This document shows positions 26,176 through 35,039 of a DNA stretch of 64,000 nt, one piece after another; within the stretch, counting starts at the first letter, position 1, and each line of letters begins with the position of its first letter. The notes under the pieces are model-generated. The model worked only from the letters and a program-made list of their open reading frames with translations. It ran no database searches and was not told where the DNA came from. Source of the DNA: JAJDXW01 sp965243335 (lineage in GTDB: Bacteria > Pseudomonadota > Gammaproteobacteria > HK1); NCBI GenBank assembly GCA_965243335.1, contig OZ251545.1, positions 5,208,001 to 5,272,000 on the forward strand, written 5' to 3'. Both the position numbers and the translations under genes were made by a program.

Positions 26176-27105
26176 ATGCCGAGAATCACGGATCTCGTCC
26201 GGTCGGGGCGGTTCGTCGTCACGAGCGAGCTCACCCCTCCCAAGGGGATCGACCTCGCGCCGATGCTCGAAGCCGCGCGCTCCCTCGCCGGCTTCGTGGA
26301 CGCGTTCAACCTGACCGACTCCCACAACGCCCGCATGAGCATGGCCCCCATCGGGGCGGCCCGGCGCCTGCTGGACGAAGGGATCGAGCCCATCCTCCAG
26401 ATGACCGCCCGCGACCGCAACCGGATCGCGGTCCAGGCCGACCTGCTGGCGGCGGCGGCGCTCGGGGTCTCGAACGTGGTGCTGATGACCGGGGACGCCC
26501 CCTCGCACGGCGACCACCCGGACGCCAAGGCGGTCTTCGACCTCGGCTCGGTCGAGATCATCCGCGCCGTGCGGGGGCTCAACGAGGGCCGCGACCTCGC
26601 CGGCAACGCGCTGCGCGGCGCGCCGGAGGTCTGCATCGGGGCGGTGGTCAACCCCGGCAACCCCGACCTCGACGGGGAGATGGCCCGGATGGCGGCCAAG
26701 GTGGAGGCCGGGGCCCGCTTCTTCCAGACCCAGGCGGTCTACGACGTCCCCGCGTTCGAGCGCTTCGCGCGCCGGCTCGACCGCTTCGCGGGGCTCGGGG
26801 TCGCGGTCATCGCGGGGATCATCCCCATCAAGTCGGTGCGGATGGCCCGCTACCTGAACGAGAACGTGCCCGGGATCGAGGTCCCGGAAGCGCTCATCGG
26901 GGAGATCGCGGGGGCGGGGGACGTGGACGCGGCGAGCGCGTCGATCGCGGCCCGCACCATTGCCGGGCTCCGGGCGCGGTGCCAGGGCGTGCACCTGATG
27001 ACCCTCGGCCGGGAGGCGCTCATTCCCGCCATCGTTGAGCAGGCGGGCCTCGCCGACCGTCCGCCCGAGGCCGTCGCCGGCGCCGCGCCGGGCGGAGCGG
27101 GCTGA
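26176..27105 (+). CDS. Methylenetetrahydrofolate reductase-family protein
   Basis: The 309-residue protein belongs to the MTHFR (MetF) family, which reduces 5,10-methylene- to 5-methyl-tetrahydrofolate with a flavin. The N-terminal VTSELTPPKG contains the conserved Glu, MTARDRNRIAVQADLLAAAALG is the flavin/folate region, and FFQTQAVYD is the characteristic beta-strand. It resembles the SELTPPKG-type subgroup, which is often found in one-carbon or corrinoid gene clusters, rather than E. coli MetF. A strong AAGGAGG ribosome-binding site precedes the ATG. It stands between the RND pump and a repeat element, so it is probably a single gene. Confidence 0.85.
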   Translation: MPRITDLVRSGRFVVTSELTPPKGIDLAPMLEAARSLAGFVDAFNLTDSHNARMSMAPIGAARRLLDEGIEPILQMTARDRNRIAVQADLLAAAALGVSNVVLMTGDAPSHGDHPDAKAVFDLGSVEIIRAVRGLNEGRDLAGNALRGAPEVCIGAVVNPGNPDLDGEMARMAAKVEAGARFFQTQAVYDVPAFERFARRLDRFAGLGVAVIAGIIPIKSVRMARYLNENVPGIEVPEALIGEIAGAGDVDAASASIAARTIAGLRARCQGVHLMTLGREALIPAIVEQAGLADRPPEAVAGAAPGGAG

Positions 27106-27413
27106 CCGGGCAGGCGGTTCCGGGCGCCGAAACGTTCCGGCGCGGCTCCCCGGGAACGCGCGGGCTGACACCGGGCGCCTTCTCCGGCGCGGCCCCCTGG
27201 GAACGCTTGTGTCCCGCCCGCATTTTCGTTCACGAGCGCTTCACTTCGGCCTGCTGCGGGCGAGACACAAGCGTTCCCAGGGTGAGGCGGGCCAGGCGCC
27301 CTGGAACGGAGCGCGGCCCGTCATCGCGGACGGGCCGGCGTCCGCGGCAACACGGCCGTGGGTTATCCGGCTAGAATAATGCCCCCGGCCTGAAATCCCA
27401 TCGAGACACGAGT
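27106..27413. other. Gene-less region holding a dispersed inverted repeat
   Basis: The 308 bp between metF and the cobS-like gene hold the family 1 inverted repeat at 27196-27281 and no supported gene. The promoter of the cobST-like pair should be in the last 100 bp; an AT-richer patch (GGCTAGAATAATGCC) near 27370 could include a -10 box. Confidence 0.5.
27196..27281. repeat. Dispersed inverted repeat, family 1, copy 2
   Basis: The left arm (CCTGGGAACGCTTGTGTCCC...) and right arm (...GACACAAGCGTTCCCAGG) pair over about 27 bp around a loop with TTCACGAGCGCTTCAC. It is the same architecture as the copy at 21137, with compensatory changes in the arms (CTTGTG/CACAAG for CGGGCG/CGCCCG) that keep the stem. 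This indicates selection or a copying mechanism that preserves the hairpin. Confidence 0.85.
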
Positions 27414-28415
27414 ATGACAGCGAACGGCGCTTCCGGAGCAGCCATGGGCGGCGGCGTGCCCGATATCCGGATATCGGCGCGGCAAACCTTCGGGATCGAC
27501 GCCGACCTCGAAATACCCGCGTTCAGTGCGCCGAGCGAACACGTTCCCCCGGTGGACGAAAGCTATCGATTCGACCCGACGACCACTCTCGCCATACTCG
27601 TCGGGTTCGCCCACAACCGCCGGGTGCTGATCCAGGGCTATCACGGGACCGGCAAGTCCACCCATATCGAGCAGGTGGCCGCGCGTCTCAACTGGCCGTG
27701 CGTGCGGGTCAACCTCGACAGCCACATCTCGCGGATCGACCTCGTCGGCAAGGACGCGATCGTCATCCGCGACGGAATGCAGGTCACCGAGTTCCGCGAG
27801 GGCATGCTGCCCTGGGCGTTCCAGAGCCCCACCGCGATCGTGTTCGACGAATACGACGCGGGCCGCCCGGACGTGATGTTCGTCATCCAGCGGGTGCTGG
27901 AGGCGGAGGGGCGGATGACCCTCCTCGACCAGTCCCGGGTCCTGCACCCCCACCCCTCGTTCCGGCTGTTCGCGACCGCGAACACCATCGGGCTCGGGGA
28001 CACCACCGGCCTCTACCACGGCACCCAGCCCATCAACCAGGGGCAGATGGACCGCTGGAACATCGTGACCACCCTGAACTACCTCGCCCACGAGGCCGAG
28101 GTCGACATCGTGCTCGCCAAGGTCCCCGACTACGACTCCGAGGACAAGCGCGCCGCGATCCACTCGATGGTCAAGCTCGCGGCCCTCACCCGCTCGGGCT
28201 TCATGAGCGGGGACATCTCCACCGTCATGAGCCCGCGGACGGTCATCACCTGGGCCGAGAACGCGGCGATCTTCGGCGGCGACCTCGGGCTCGCCTTCCG
28301 GCTGAGCTTCCTCAACAAGTGCGACGAGGTCGAGCGCCCGGTCGTGGCCGAGTACTACCAGCGGTGCTTCGGCGCCGAGCTGCCGGAAGGCGCCGCCGCC
28401 CTCCCTTCGGGCTGA
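27414..28415 (+). CDS. CobS-like AAA+ ATPase
   Basis: The 333-residue protein matches CobS, the AAA+ subunit of aerobic cobaltochelatase. Features are Walker A QGYHGTGKSTHIEQVA, Walker B AIVFDEYDAG, sensor ATANTIG and the family-specific WPCVRVNLDSHISRIDLVGKDA. The N-terminal segment (ISARQTFGIDADLEIPAF) is also typical. It is followed at once by a CobT-like gene, its normal partner. No cobN (the large catalytic subunit) or other cobalamin gene is in the window, so the pair may serve another chelatase or an unrelated MoxR/VWA-type role. Confidence 0.88.
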   Translation: MTANGASGAAMGGGVPDIRISARQTFGIDADLEIPAFSAPSEHVPPVDESYRFDPTTTLAILVGFAHNRRVLIQGYHGTGKSTHIEQVAARLNWPCVRVNLDSHISRIDLVGKDAIVIRDGMQVTEFREGMLPWAFQSPTAIVFDEYDAGRPDVMFVIQRVLEAEGRMTLLDQSRVLHPHPSFRLFATANTIGLGDTTGLYHGTQPINQGQMDRWNIVTTLNYLAHEAEVDIVLAKVPDYDSEDKRAAIHSMVKLAALTRSGFMSGDISTVMSPRTVITWAENAAIFGGDLGLAFRLSFLNKCDEVERPVVAEYYQRCFGAELPEGAAALPSG

Positions 28416-28467
28416 CGGCGACGGCGGCGGCGACGAACCCCACCGAACGGCGCGAACCGGGCATCCC

Positions 28468-30408
28468 GTGCGGCGACCCGAATCCCCGGTCGAGCACTTC
28501 CGCTTCGTCACCGCGGCGGCGACCCGCTCGCTCGCGAACGACCGGGAGCTCGAGGTCCAGTTCGGGCCTTCGCAGGCTTCGCTGACCGGCAACACCCTCA
28601 CCCTCCCCACGCCGGGGAGCCGGATCGACGGCGAGGAAGCGGCCCGGATCCGGGGCGAGGCCGATGCGGCCGCCCTCCGCCGCCGCCACCACGACCCCCG
28701 CGTCCACCGCGCCCGCGCCCCCGTGGACGACGACGCGCGCGCGGTCTTCGACGCCTTCGAGCAGGTCCGGTGCGAGACCCTCGGCTCCCGGCACATGGCC
28801 GGGGTGCGCCGGAACCTCGGGGCCGCCCTCGAGAACCACTGCCGGTCCCAAGGGTACGCGGAGATCGTCCAGGGCGAGCACGCCCCGCTGCCGGAGGTCC
28901 TCCGGCTCCTCGCCCGCGAGACCCTGACCGGGGAGGGGCCGCCCCCGTCCGCCCGGCGCATGGTGGAGCTGTGGCGGCCGATGCTCGAGCCGAAGATCGG
29001 GGGGATCCTGGACGAGCTGTCGCAGGTCGTCTCCGACCAGCGCGAGTTCGCGAACCGCTCGCGCGAGCTGCTGCGGGCGCTCGGCCTCGCGGAGGACGAC
29101 GACCGCCGCGAGGAAGGCGGCGACGCCGGCGACCAGGACGAGAACGAGGGCGAGGACCAGGAGGCCGGCGAGGCCGACGCCGAGGCCCTCTCCGCGGACC
29201 CGGACGGGAGCGAGGAATCCGAAGGCCAGGAGATGTCCGGCGAGTCCAGCGAGGAGCTGGCCGACCTCGACGAGGCGGACCTCGACTCCTCCGCGCTCGG
29301 GGACGACGATGCGGACGCGGACCGCCAGCCCCCCTCCCCCTTCACCGGCCGCAACGAGCCCGGAGAGCCGGAGTACCGCGCCTTCACGACCGAGTTCGAC
29401 GAGGTGGTGGAGGCCGGCGACCTCTGCGACGCGGACGAGCTGGGGCGGCTCCGGAACCAGCTCGACCAGCACGTCTCGAACCTGCACAAGGTGATCGCCC
29501 GGCTCGCGAACCGGCTCCAGCGGCGCCTCCTCGCGCGGCAGTCGCGCTCGTGGCTGTTCGACCTCGACGAGGGGCTGCTCGATGCGGCCCGGCTCGCGCG
29601 GGTGGTGGTGAACCCGATGCAGCCGCTCAGCTACAAGCAGGAGAAGGACACCGAGTTCCGCGATACGGTGGTCACTCTGCTGATCGACAACTCGGGCTCG
29701 ATGCGCGGGCGGCCCATCACCCTGGCCGCGATCAGCGCCGACGTCCTGGCCCGGACCCTGGAGCGGTGCGGGGTCAAGGTGGAGATCCTCGGCTTCACCA
29801 CCCGCGCCTGGAAGGGGGGGCAGTCGCGCGACCGCTGGCTCGCGGCCGGGAAGCCGGCGCACGCGGGGCGGCTCAACGACCTTCGCCACATCGTCTACAA
29901 GGCGGCCGACGCCCCCTGGCGGAGGGCGCGCAAGAACCTCGGGCTCATGCTCCGGGAGGGGATCCTCAAGGAGAACATCGACGGGGAGGCGCTGCTCTGG
30001 GCCTACCAGCGGCTGCTGGCGAGGCACGAGCAACGGCGGATCCTGATGGTGATCAGCGACGGCGCGCCGGTGGACGACTCGACCCTCTCCGTCAACCCGG
30101 GGAGCTATCTCGAGCGGCACCTGCGCGAGGCCATCGCCGGGATCGAGCGGGGCGGGGCGGTGGAGCTCATCGCGATCGGGATCGGCCACGACGTCACCCG
30201 CTACTACCGGCGGGCGGTCACCCTGGTGGACGCCGAGCAGCTCGGGGGGGCGATGATGGAGGAGCTGAGCGACCTTTTCGAGTCCGACCCAGGGGCGGCC
30301 GGGGGGATCGGGGGGGCCGGCCGTCGGCGTCCGGGAGGCTCCGCGCCGAACCGGTTCTCCCTCCGCGGTCCCGTCTCTGCACCGCACCGGCAGAGAGGGT
30401 CCGGCTGA
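28468..30408 (+). CDS. CobT-like VWA-domain protein
   Basis: The 646-residue protein is a CobT homologue. A conserved N-terminal region is followed by a very acidic linker (residues about 205-290, rich in Asp and Glu), then a C-terminal VWA domain with the metal site DNSGSMRG and FTTRAWKGG. CobS and CobT together drive metal insertion by the large chelatase subunit. The start is GTG at 28468, 52 nt after cobS. Its stop codon immediately touches the ATG of the next gene, so all three are likely co-transcribed. Confidence 0.87.
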   Translation: MRRPESPVEHFRFVTAAATRSLANDRELEVQFGPSQASLTGNTLTLPTPGSRIDGEEAARIRGEADAAALRRRHHDPRVHRARAPVDDDARAVFDAFEQVRCETLGSRHMAGVRRNLGAALENHCRSQGYAEIVQGEHAPLPEVLRLLARETLTGEGPPPSARRMVELWRPMLEPKIGGILDELSQVVSDQREFANRSRELLRALGLAEDDDRREEGGDAGDQDENEGEDQEAGEADAEALSADPDGSEESEGQEMSGESSEELADLDEADLDSSALGDDDADADRQPPSPFTGRNEPGEPEYRAFTTEFDEVVEAGDLCDADELGRLRNQLDQHVSNLHKVIARLANRLQRRLLARQSRSWLFDLDEGLLDAARLARVVVNPMQPLSYKQEKDTEFRDTVVTLLIDNSGSMRGRPITLAAISADVLARTLERCGVKVEILGFTTRAWKGGQSRDRWLAAGKPAHAGRLNDLRHIVYKAADAPWRRARKNLGLMLREGILKENIDGEALLWAYQRLLARHEQRRILMVISDGAPVDDSTLSVNPGSYLERHLREAIAGIERGGAVELIAIGIGHDVTRYYRRAVTLVDAEQLGGAMMEELSDLFESDPGAAGGIGGAGRRRPGGSAPNRFSLRGPVSAPHRQRGSG

Positions 30409-33189
30409 ATGAGTGTCCGCGGAGTGACCTCGTGGGGGCTCGTGGTCGTGCTCCTCCTCTTCGTGGGCAGCTTCGTCTGGTACGAGTTGGCCCGCGATCC
30501 GACCGGGCGGGAGTTCGTGGCGGATCGGGATGCGCCCGCCGAACCGGCCGCGCCCGGCCCGGGGGAGGAGGCGGCGGACCCGACCAGGGAGCCGGCCGGC
30601 GAGGAACCCGCCGCGAGGCCTGCCGAGCCCGGCTCTTCCCGGGACGAAGCGGCCGGGATCGTCGCGGAGGAGAGATCCGTTGCGGCCGAAGCTCCTCCGG
30701 GGGGGCCATCGGCCGGGAGGCGCGGGGACGAGGAAGCGCCTTCCCCGGCCCCGGAGGACAAGGGGGCGGAAACTCCCGAGCCGCCGCCGCGTGCCGCCGG
30801 AGCGGAGCCGTCCGCCGCCAGCGCCGAGCCGGCGGCCTCCGAGCGCGAAATCGCGGACGTTCCCGAGCCGCCGCCCCCTGCTCCCGAGACGGAGTCGGCC
30901 GACACCAGCGCCGAGCCGGCCCCCCCCGAGGTCGAGGCCGCGGACGCTCCCGAGCCGCCGCCTGCCGCTGCCGGGGCGGGGCCGTCCGCCGCCAGCGCCG
31001 AGCCGGCGGCCTCCGAGCGCGAAGTCGCAGACGTTCCCGAGCCGCCGCCCCCTGCCCCCGAGACGGAGTCGGCCGACACCAGCGCCGAGCCGCCCCCCCC
31101 CGAGGTCGAGGCCGCGGACGCTCCCGAGCCGCCGCCTGCCGCTGCCGGGGCGGGGCCGTCCGCCGCCAGCGCCGAGCCGGCGGCCTCCGAGCGCGAAGTC
31201 GCAGACGTTCCCGAGCCGCCGCCCCCTGCCCCCGAGACGGAGTCGGCCGACACCAGCGCCGAGCCGGCCCCCCCCGAGGTCGAGGCCGCGGACGCTCCCG
31301 AGCCGCCGCCTGCCGCTGCCGAAGCGGAGCCGCCCGCCGCCAGCGCCGAGCCGGCGGCCTCCGAGCGCGAAATCGCAGACGTTCCCGAGCCGCCGCCCCC
31401 TGCCCCCGAGACGGAGTCGGCCGACACCAGCGCCAAGCCGGCGCCCCCCGAGGTCGAGGCCGCGGACGCTCCCGAGCCGGCGGCCGCCCCTCAACCTCCG
31501 GCGAGCGACGAGAAAGGGGTTGCCGCAGCCGAGGCCACCCCCCCCGAAGTCGTGGCCGCGCCGCCGCCGCGGTCCGATGCGGAGTCGCCGGCCTCCGCGG
31601 CCGACAGGGAGGCCGCGGAATACGTCGCGAGCCTTGCCAAACCCGCTCCCGAGCCAATTCCCGGAGAACGTGCGGACCACTTCATCGGCGCGGATCAGGA
31701 GATCCGGTTCGGGCCGGTTGGGCAGGACCCCCTGCCCGGGTCCACGGAAAGCCTCGCGGCGGCGGCGAAACCCGAGGATCCGCTGAACGTCCCGTCAGCG
31801 GAAAGCAATGGACAGGGCTCGCGGAAAGTTGTCGAATCGCCGGCCGAGAAGACGGCTTCAATGCCCGCGCAGGGTCAGCCGGTGAAGAAGCCCGAGGCCG
31901 AAGCCGGGCCGGCCGCCGAAGCGGCGCCCACCGGGGGAGCCGAAGCGCCCACCCCGAGCCGGGAGCCGGCAGAGAAGCCCGGGGCCGCCGCCGAAGCCGA
32001 GCCGGCTGCCGAGACGGCATCCACCGAGAAGGCCGAAGCACCCGCCCCGATCGAGGAGTCGGTGAAGCAGGGCGTGAGCGCGGCCGTCGCCGAAGCCGGG
32101 CCGGCCGCCGAAGCGGCGCCCACCGGGGGAGCCGAAGCGCCCACCCCGAGCCGGGAGCCGGCAGAGAAGCCCGGGGCCGCCGCCGAAGCCGAGCCGGCTG
32201 CCGAGACGGCATCCACCGAGAAGGCCGAAGCACCCGCCCCGATCGAGGAGTCGGTGAAGCAGGGCGTGAGCGCGGCCGTCGCCGAAGCCGGGCCGGCTGC
32301 CGGAACGTCGCCCACCGGGGGAGCCGAAGCGCCCACCCCGAGCCGGGAGCCGGCAGAGAAGCCCGGGGCCGCCGCCGAAGCCGAGCCGGCTGCCGAAACG
32401 GTATCCACTGAAAAAGCCGAAGCGCCCGCCCCGATCGAGGAGTCGATGAAGCAGGGCGTGAGCGCAGCCGTCGCCGAAGCCGGGCCGGCCGCCGAAGCGG
32501 CGCCCACCGGGGAGGGCAAGACGGCGGCGCTGACCGCCGAGCCGATGAAGAAGGCCGATGACGACATCGGCGATCTCGTCTCCGGCGCCGCGCCGCCCGC
32601 CGCCGGGGGGGACGAAGCCCCCGCCCCGAGCGAAAGGCCGGAGGGGAAGCCTGCGGAGGGCGTCGCCGGACCCGCTCCCGACGCCACCCTGGCGGCCGCC
32701 GGGGAGGACGATCCGGCCGTTGCGAAAACGGGGGTATTCCGCGGCCGGGAGGAGAGGCCGGCGCCGCGCGAGACCATCACCATCCGCGAGCTCCTCGAAG
32801 GGACCGTCGAGGTCGGCGAGCATGACGTCTTCTATGTCCACGCCGTCACGTCGAGCGACCATCAGGGAATCTGGGGCATCATCCAGCGGGGCGTCACCGA
32901 GAACTTCGCGCGGGGGGTGCGGATCACCCTCGGGGAGCGGACGGACGTCTACCGGACCGTGGTTCCGGAGGATGCGGACGAGCTGCTCGATGACCGGTCG
33001 AGCTCCCCGCTCGGGCTCATGATCCACCGGAAGTCGCGGGAGACGATCGTCTACAACCGCAGGCTCGGCCGGCTGACCCAGGACCCCGACGTGACCCTCT
33101 ACCCCGGAAACGAGCTCATCATCGTCGGGTTCAAGCCGAAGGAGCTCATCCGCCTGTACAAGCACTTCGCCTACGCCGATGGCGGTTGA
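30409..33189 (+). CDS. Membrane-anchored Pro/Ala/Glu-repeat protein with a conserved C-terminal domain
   Basis: This 926-residue protein has one N-terminal membrane anchor (WGLVVVLLLFVGSFVWYEL), a 760-residue Pro/Ala/Glu-rich region, and a globular C-terminus of about 140 residues. The middle contains two different tandem arrays: 58-residue units (30802-31485) and 64-residue units (31901-32515). The C-terminal part (GIWGIIQRGVTENFARG near its start, LYPGNELIIVGF near its end) loosely resembles a LysM-type module, so a periplasmic, cell-wall-facing domain on a long extended spacer is a fair guess. It begins directly at the cobT-like stop and overlaps nadK by 11 nt. I do not recognise the full architecture. 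Confidence 0.75.
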   Translation: MSVRGVTSWGLVVVLLLFVGSFVWYELARDPTGREFVADRDAPAEPAAPGPGEEAADPTREPAGEEPAARPAEPGSSRDEAAGIVAEERSVAAEAPPGGPSAGRRGDEEAPSPAPEDKGAETPEPPPRAAGAEPSAASAEPAASEREIADVPEPPPPAPETESADTSAEPAPPEVEAADAPEPPPAAAGAGPSAASAEPAASEREVADVPEPPPPAPETESADTSAEPPPPEVEAADAPEPPPAAAGAGPSAASAEPAASEREVADVPEPPPPAPETESADTSAEPAPPEVEAADAPEPPPAAAEAEPPAASAEPAASEREIADVPEPPPPAPETESADTSAKPAPPEVEAADAPEPAAAPQPPASDEKGVAAAEATPPEVVAAPPPRSDAESPASAADREAAEYVASLAKPAPEPIPGERADHFIGADQEIRFGPVGQDPLPGSTESLAAAAKPEDPLNVPSAESNGQGSRKVVESPAEKTASMPAQGQPVKKPEAEAGPAAEAAPTGGAEAPTPSREPAEKPGAAAEAEPAAETASTEKAEAPAPIEESVKQGVSAAVAEAGPAAEAAPTGGAEAPTPSREPAEKPGAAAEAEPAAETASTEKAEAPAPIEESVKQGVSAAVAEAGPAAGTSPTGGAEAPTPSREPAEKPGAAAEAEPAAETVSTEKAEAPAPIEESMKQGVSAAVAEAGPAAEAAPTGEGKTAALTAEPMKKADDDIGDLVSGAAPPAAGGDEAPAPSERPEGKPAEGVAGPAPDATLAAAGEDDPAVAKTGVFRGREERPAPRETITIRELLEGTVEVGEHDVFYVHAVTSSDHQGIWGIIQRGVTENFARGVRITLGERTDVYRTVVPEDADELLDDRSSSPLGLMIHRKSRETIVYNRRLGRLTQDPDVTLYPGNELIIVGFKPKELIRLYKHFAYADGG
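30802..31485 (+). repeat. Tandem repeat of 174 bp (58 residues), about four copies
   Basis: In-frame units start at 30847, 31021, 31195 and 31369, exactly 174 bp apart, with only a few substitutions between copies. Each unit encodes a string such as ADVPEPPPPAPETESADTS followed by an EVEAADAPEPPPAAA segment. A partial unit precedes the first, and the fourth copy fades after about 31485. Near-identity at the DNA level implies recent unequal recombination or slippage. Confidence 0.92.
31901..32515 (+). repeat. Tandem repeat of 192 bp (64 residues), three copies plus part
   Basis: In-frame units start at 31901, 32093 and 32285, with a partial unit from 32477; spacing is exactly 192 bp. Each unit encodes a segment with AEAPTPSREPAEKPGAAA and then AEAPAPIEES. 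It is unrelated in sequence to the 174-bp array upstream in the same gene. Confidence 0.92.
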
Positions 33190-33940
33190 GCGCATCGCGT
33201 TCCTGGCCGCGGAGCACGCCGGGGCCGCCGCCCGCGATCTCGCCCGGCGCTACGGACGGCATCCCGTCGAGGGGGCCGACGTCATCGTTGCGCTCGGCGG
33301 GGACGGGTTCATGCTCGACACCCTGCACCGGTACATGCAGCTCGGGGTCCCCTTCTTCGGCATGAACCGGGGTACGGTCGGCTTCCTCATGAACGCCTTC
33401 GGGGAAGACCGGCTCCCCGAGCGCCTCCGCCGGGCCACCTCGACCACCTTGAGCCCGCTCCGCATGAAGGCGACCCGCTTCGGTGGGGCGGAGGTCGAGC
33501 TGCTCGCCATCAACGAGGTATCCCTCCACCGCCAAACCGGGCAGGCTTCGAAGATCCGGGTCTCGATCGACGGCCGGGTCCGGTTGGACGAGATCATCTG
33601 CGACGGCATCCTGGTCGCCACGCCGGCCGGGAGCTCCGCCTACAACCACTCCGCCCACGGCCCGATCCTTCCCCTGAGCGCCGGGGTGCTCGCGCTCACC
33701 GCGATCAGCCCGTTCCGCCCCCGGCGCTGGCGCGGGGCGCTGCTTCCGCGCGAGGCGCGGGTGCGCTTCGACGTGCTCGACCCGAAGAAGCGGCCGGTCA
33801 GCGCGAGCCCCGACGCGCGCGAGACCCGGGACGTGGTGGCCGTCGAGGTCCGGGAGGATCGGGACCTCGAAATGCGGCTGCTCTTCGACCCCGAGCGCAA
33901 CCTCGAAGAGCGCATCCTGAACGAGCAGTTCCGGCCCTGA
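33179..33940 (+). CDS. nadK: NAD kinase
   Basis: NadK phosphorylates NAD to NADP. The 253-residue product shows the ATP/NAD-binding GGDG motif in VIVALGGDGFMLDTLH near residues 40-44, the GTVGFLMN motif, the conserved Asn-Glu in LLAINEVSLHRQ, and the glycine/serine loop in ILVATPAGSSAYNHSAHGP. It is shorter than E. coli NadK (292) at both ends, like alphaproteobacterial forms. It starts inside the end of the repeat-protein gene, so it is probably translated from the same message. Confidence 0.93.
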   Translation: MAVERIAFLAAEHAGAAARDLARRYGRHPVEGADVIVALGGDGFMLDTLHRYMQLGVPFFGMNRGTVGFLMNAFGEDRLPERLRRATSTTLSPLRMKATRFGGAEVELLAINEVSLHRQTGQASKIRVSIDGRVRLDEIICDGILVATPAGSSAYNHSAHGPILPLSAGVLALTAISPFRPRRWRGALLPREARVRFDVLDPKKRPVSASPDARETRDVVAVEVREDRDLEMRLLFDPERNLEERILNEQFRP

Positions 33941-33968
33941 CCGGCGCGAGGGCGGTGCTCCCCGGAGA

Positions 33969-35021
33969 ATGGTCGGCGGAACGGAGCGGAGAGCCCCTTC
34001 TCCCTTCCCCGCTATGATCCGGCGCGTGAGCGCCCCTCCCGCCCCGCACCGGTTCTGCGTCGCCCCCATGATGGGGTGCACGGACCGGCACGCCCGCTAC
34101 CTGCTGCGGCTCCTCAGCCGCCGCGCGCGGCTCTACACCGAGATGGTCCCGACCGGCGCCCTGCTCCACGGCGACGCGGGGCGGGCCCTTCGCTTCGATC
34201 CGGCCGAGCGCCCGGTGGCGATCCAGTTGGGGGGGAGCGACCCCGCGGGCCTCGCCCGGTGCGCGCGCCTCGCCGAGCGGGCCGGCTACGACGAGGTGAA
34301 CCTCAACGTCGGCTGCCCCAGCCCGCGCGTGCAGCGGGGGTGCTTCGGGGCCGCCCTCATGGCGCGGCCCGCCCTCGTCGCGGAGTGCGTGGCGGCCATG
34401 CGGGGCGCGGTCTCGATCCCGGTCACCGTCAAGACCCGGATCGGGATCGACGACCTCGACAGCCATGCCCGGCTCCGCGACTTCGCGGGGGCGGTGGCCG
34501 GGGCGGGGTGCTCCACCCTCGTCGTCCACGCCCGGAAGGCGTGGCTGAGCGGGCTCAGCCCCCGCGAGAACCGCGAGATCCCTCCGCTTCGCTACGATCG
34601 GGTGTACCGGCTGAAACGCGAGATGCCGGAGCTCGAGGTCGTGCTCAACGGAGGGATCGGGAGCCTGGCCGAGGCCCGGACGGCCCTCGACCGGGGGGTG
34701 GACGGGATCATGCTCGGGCGCGCGGTCTGGAACGACCTCTGGCTGCTCGCGGGGGTCGACCGGGCCCTGTTCGGCGACCTCGCCCCGCCCCCCGAGCGCG
34801 GCGAGATACTCGGCCGCTATCTCGACTACGCCGAACGGCAGGGCGATGCGCGCCTCCCCGAGCTGGTGCGCCCGCTGTTCGGCCTCTACCACGGGGCGCC
34901 GGGCGCCCGCCGCTGGCGCCGTGCGCTCGGCGAGATCGCCCACCGCACCGGCCCCGGCCCCGCCGGCGCTTGGCTCTCCCGCGCCCGCGCCTGCGCGCCT
35001 CCCTCCCTCATGGCGGCGTGA
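33969..35021 (+). CDS. dusA: tRNA-dihydrouridine(20/20a) synthase
   Basis: DusA reduces uridines in the tRNA D-loop with FMN and NADPH. The 350-residue product has the opening CVAPMMGCTDRHARYLLRLL, the catalytic-cysteine motif NVGCPSPRVQRGCFGAALM, and the FMN-phosphate region VLNGGIGSLAEA. The length and RHARYLLRLLSRRARLYTEM region fit DusA rather than DusB or DusC. I use the ATG at 33969, which has GGAG upstream. ATG 34014 or GTG 34026 are alternatives that would give a start closer to the conserved core. Confidence 0.92.
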   Translation: MVGGTERRAPSPFPAMIRRVSAPPAPHRFCVAPMMGCTDRHARYLLRLLSRRARLYTEMVPTGALLHGDAGRALRFDPAERPVAIQLGGSDPAGLARCARLAERAGYDEVNLNVGCPSPRVQRGCFGAALMARPALVAECVAAMRGAVSIPVTVKTRIGIDDLDSHARLRDFAGAVAGAGCSTLVVHARKAWLSGLSPRENREIPPLRYDRVYRLKREMPELEVVLNGGIGSLAEARTALDRGVDGIMLGRAVWNDLWLLAGVDRALFGDLAPPPERGEILGRYLDYAERQGDARLPELVRPLFGLYHGAPGARRWRRALGEIAHRTGPGPAGAWLSRARACAPPSLMAA

Positions 35022-35039
35022 CCCGGCCGGCATGGTTCG

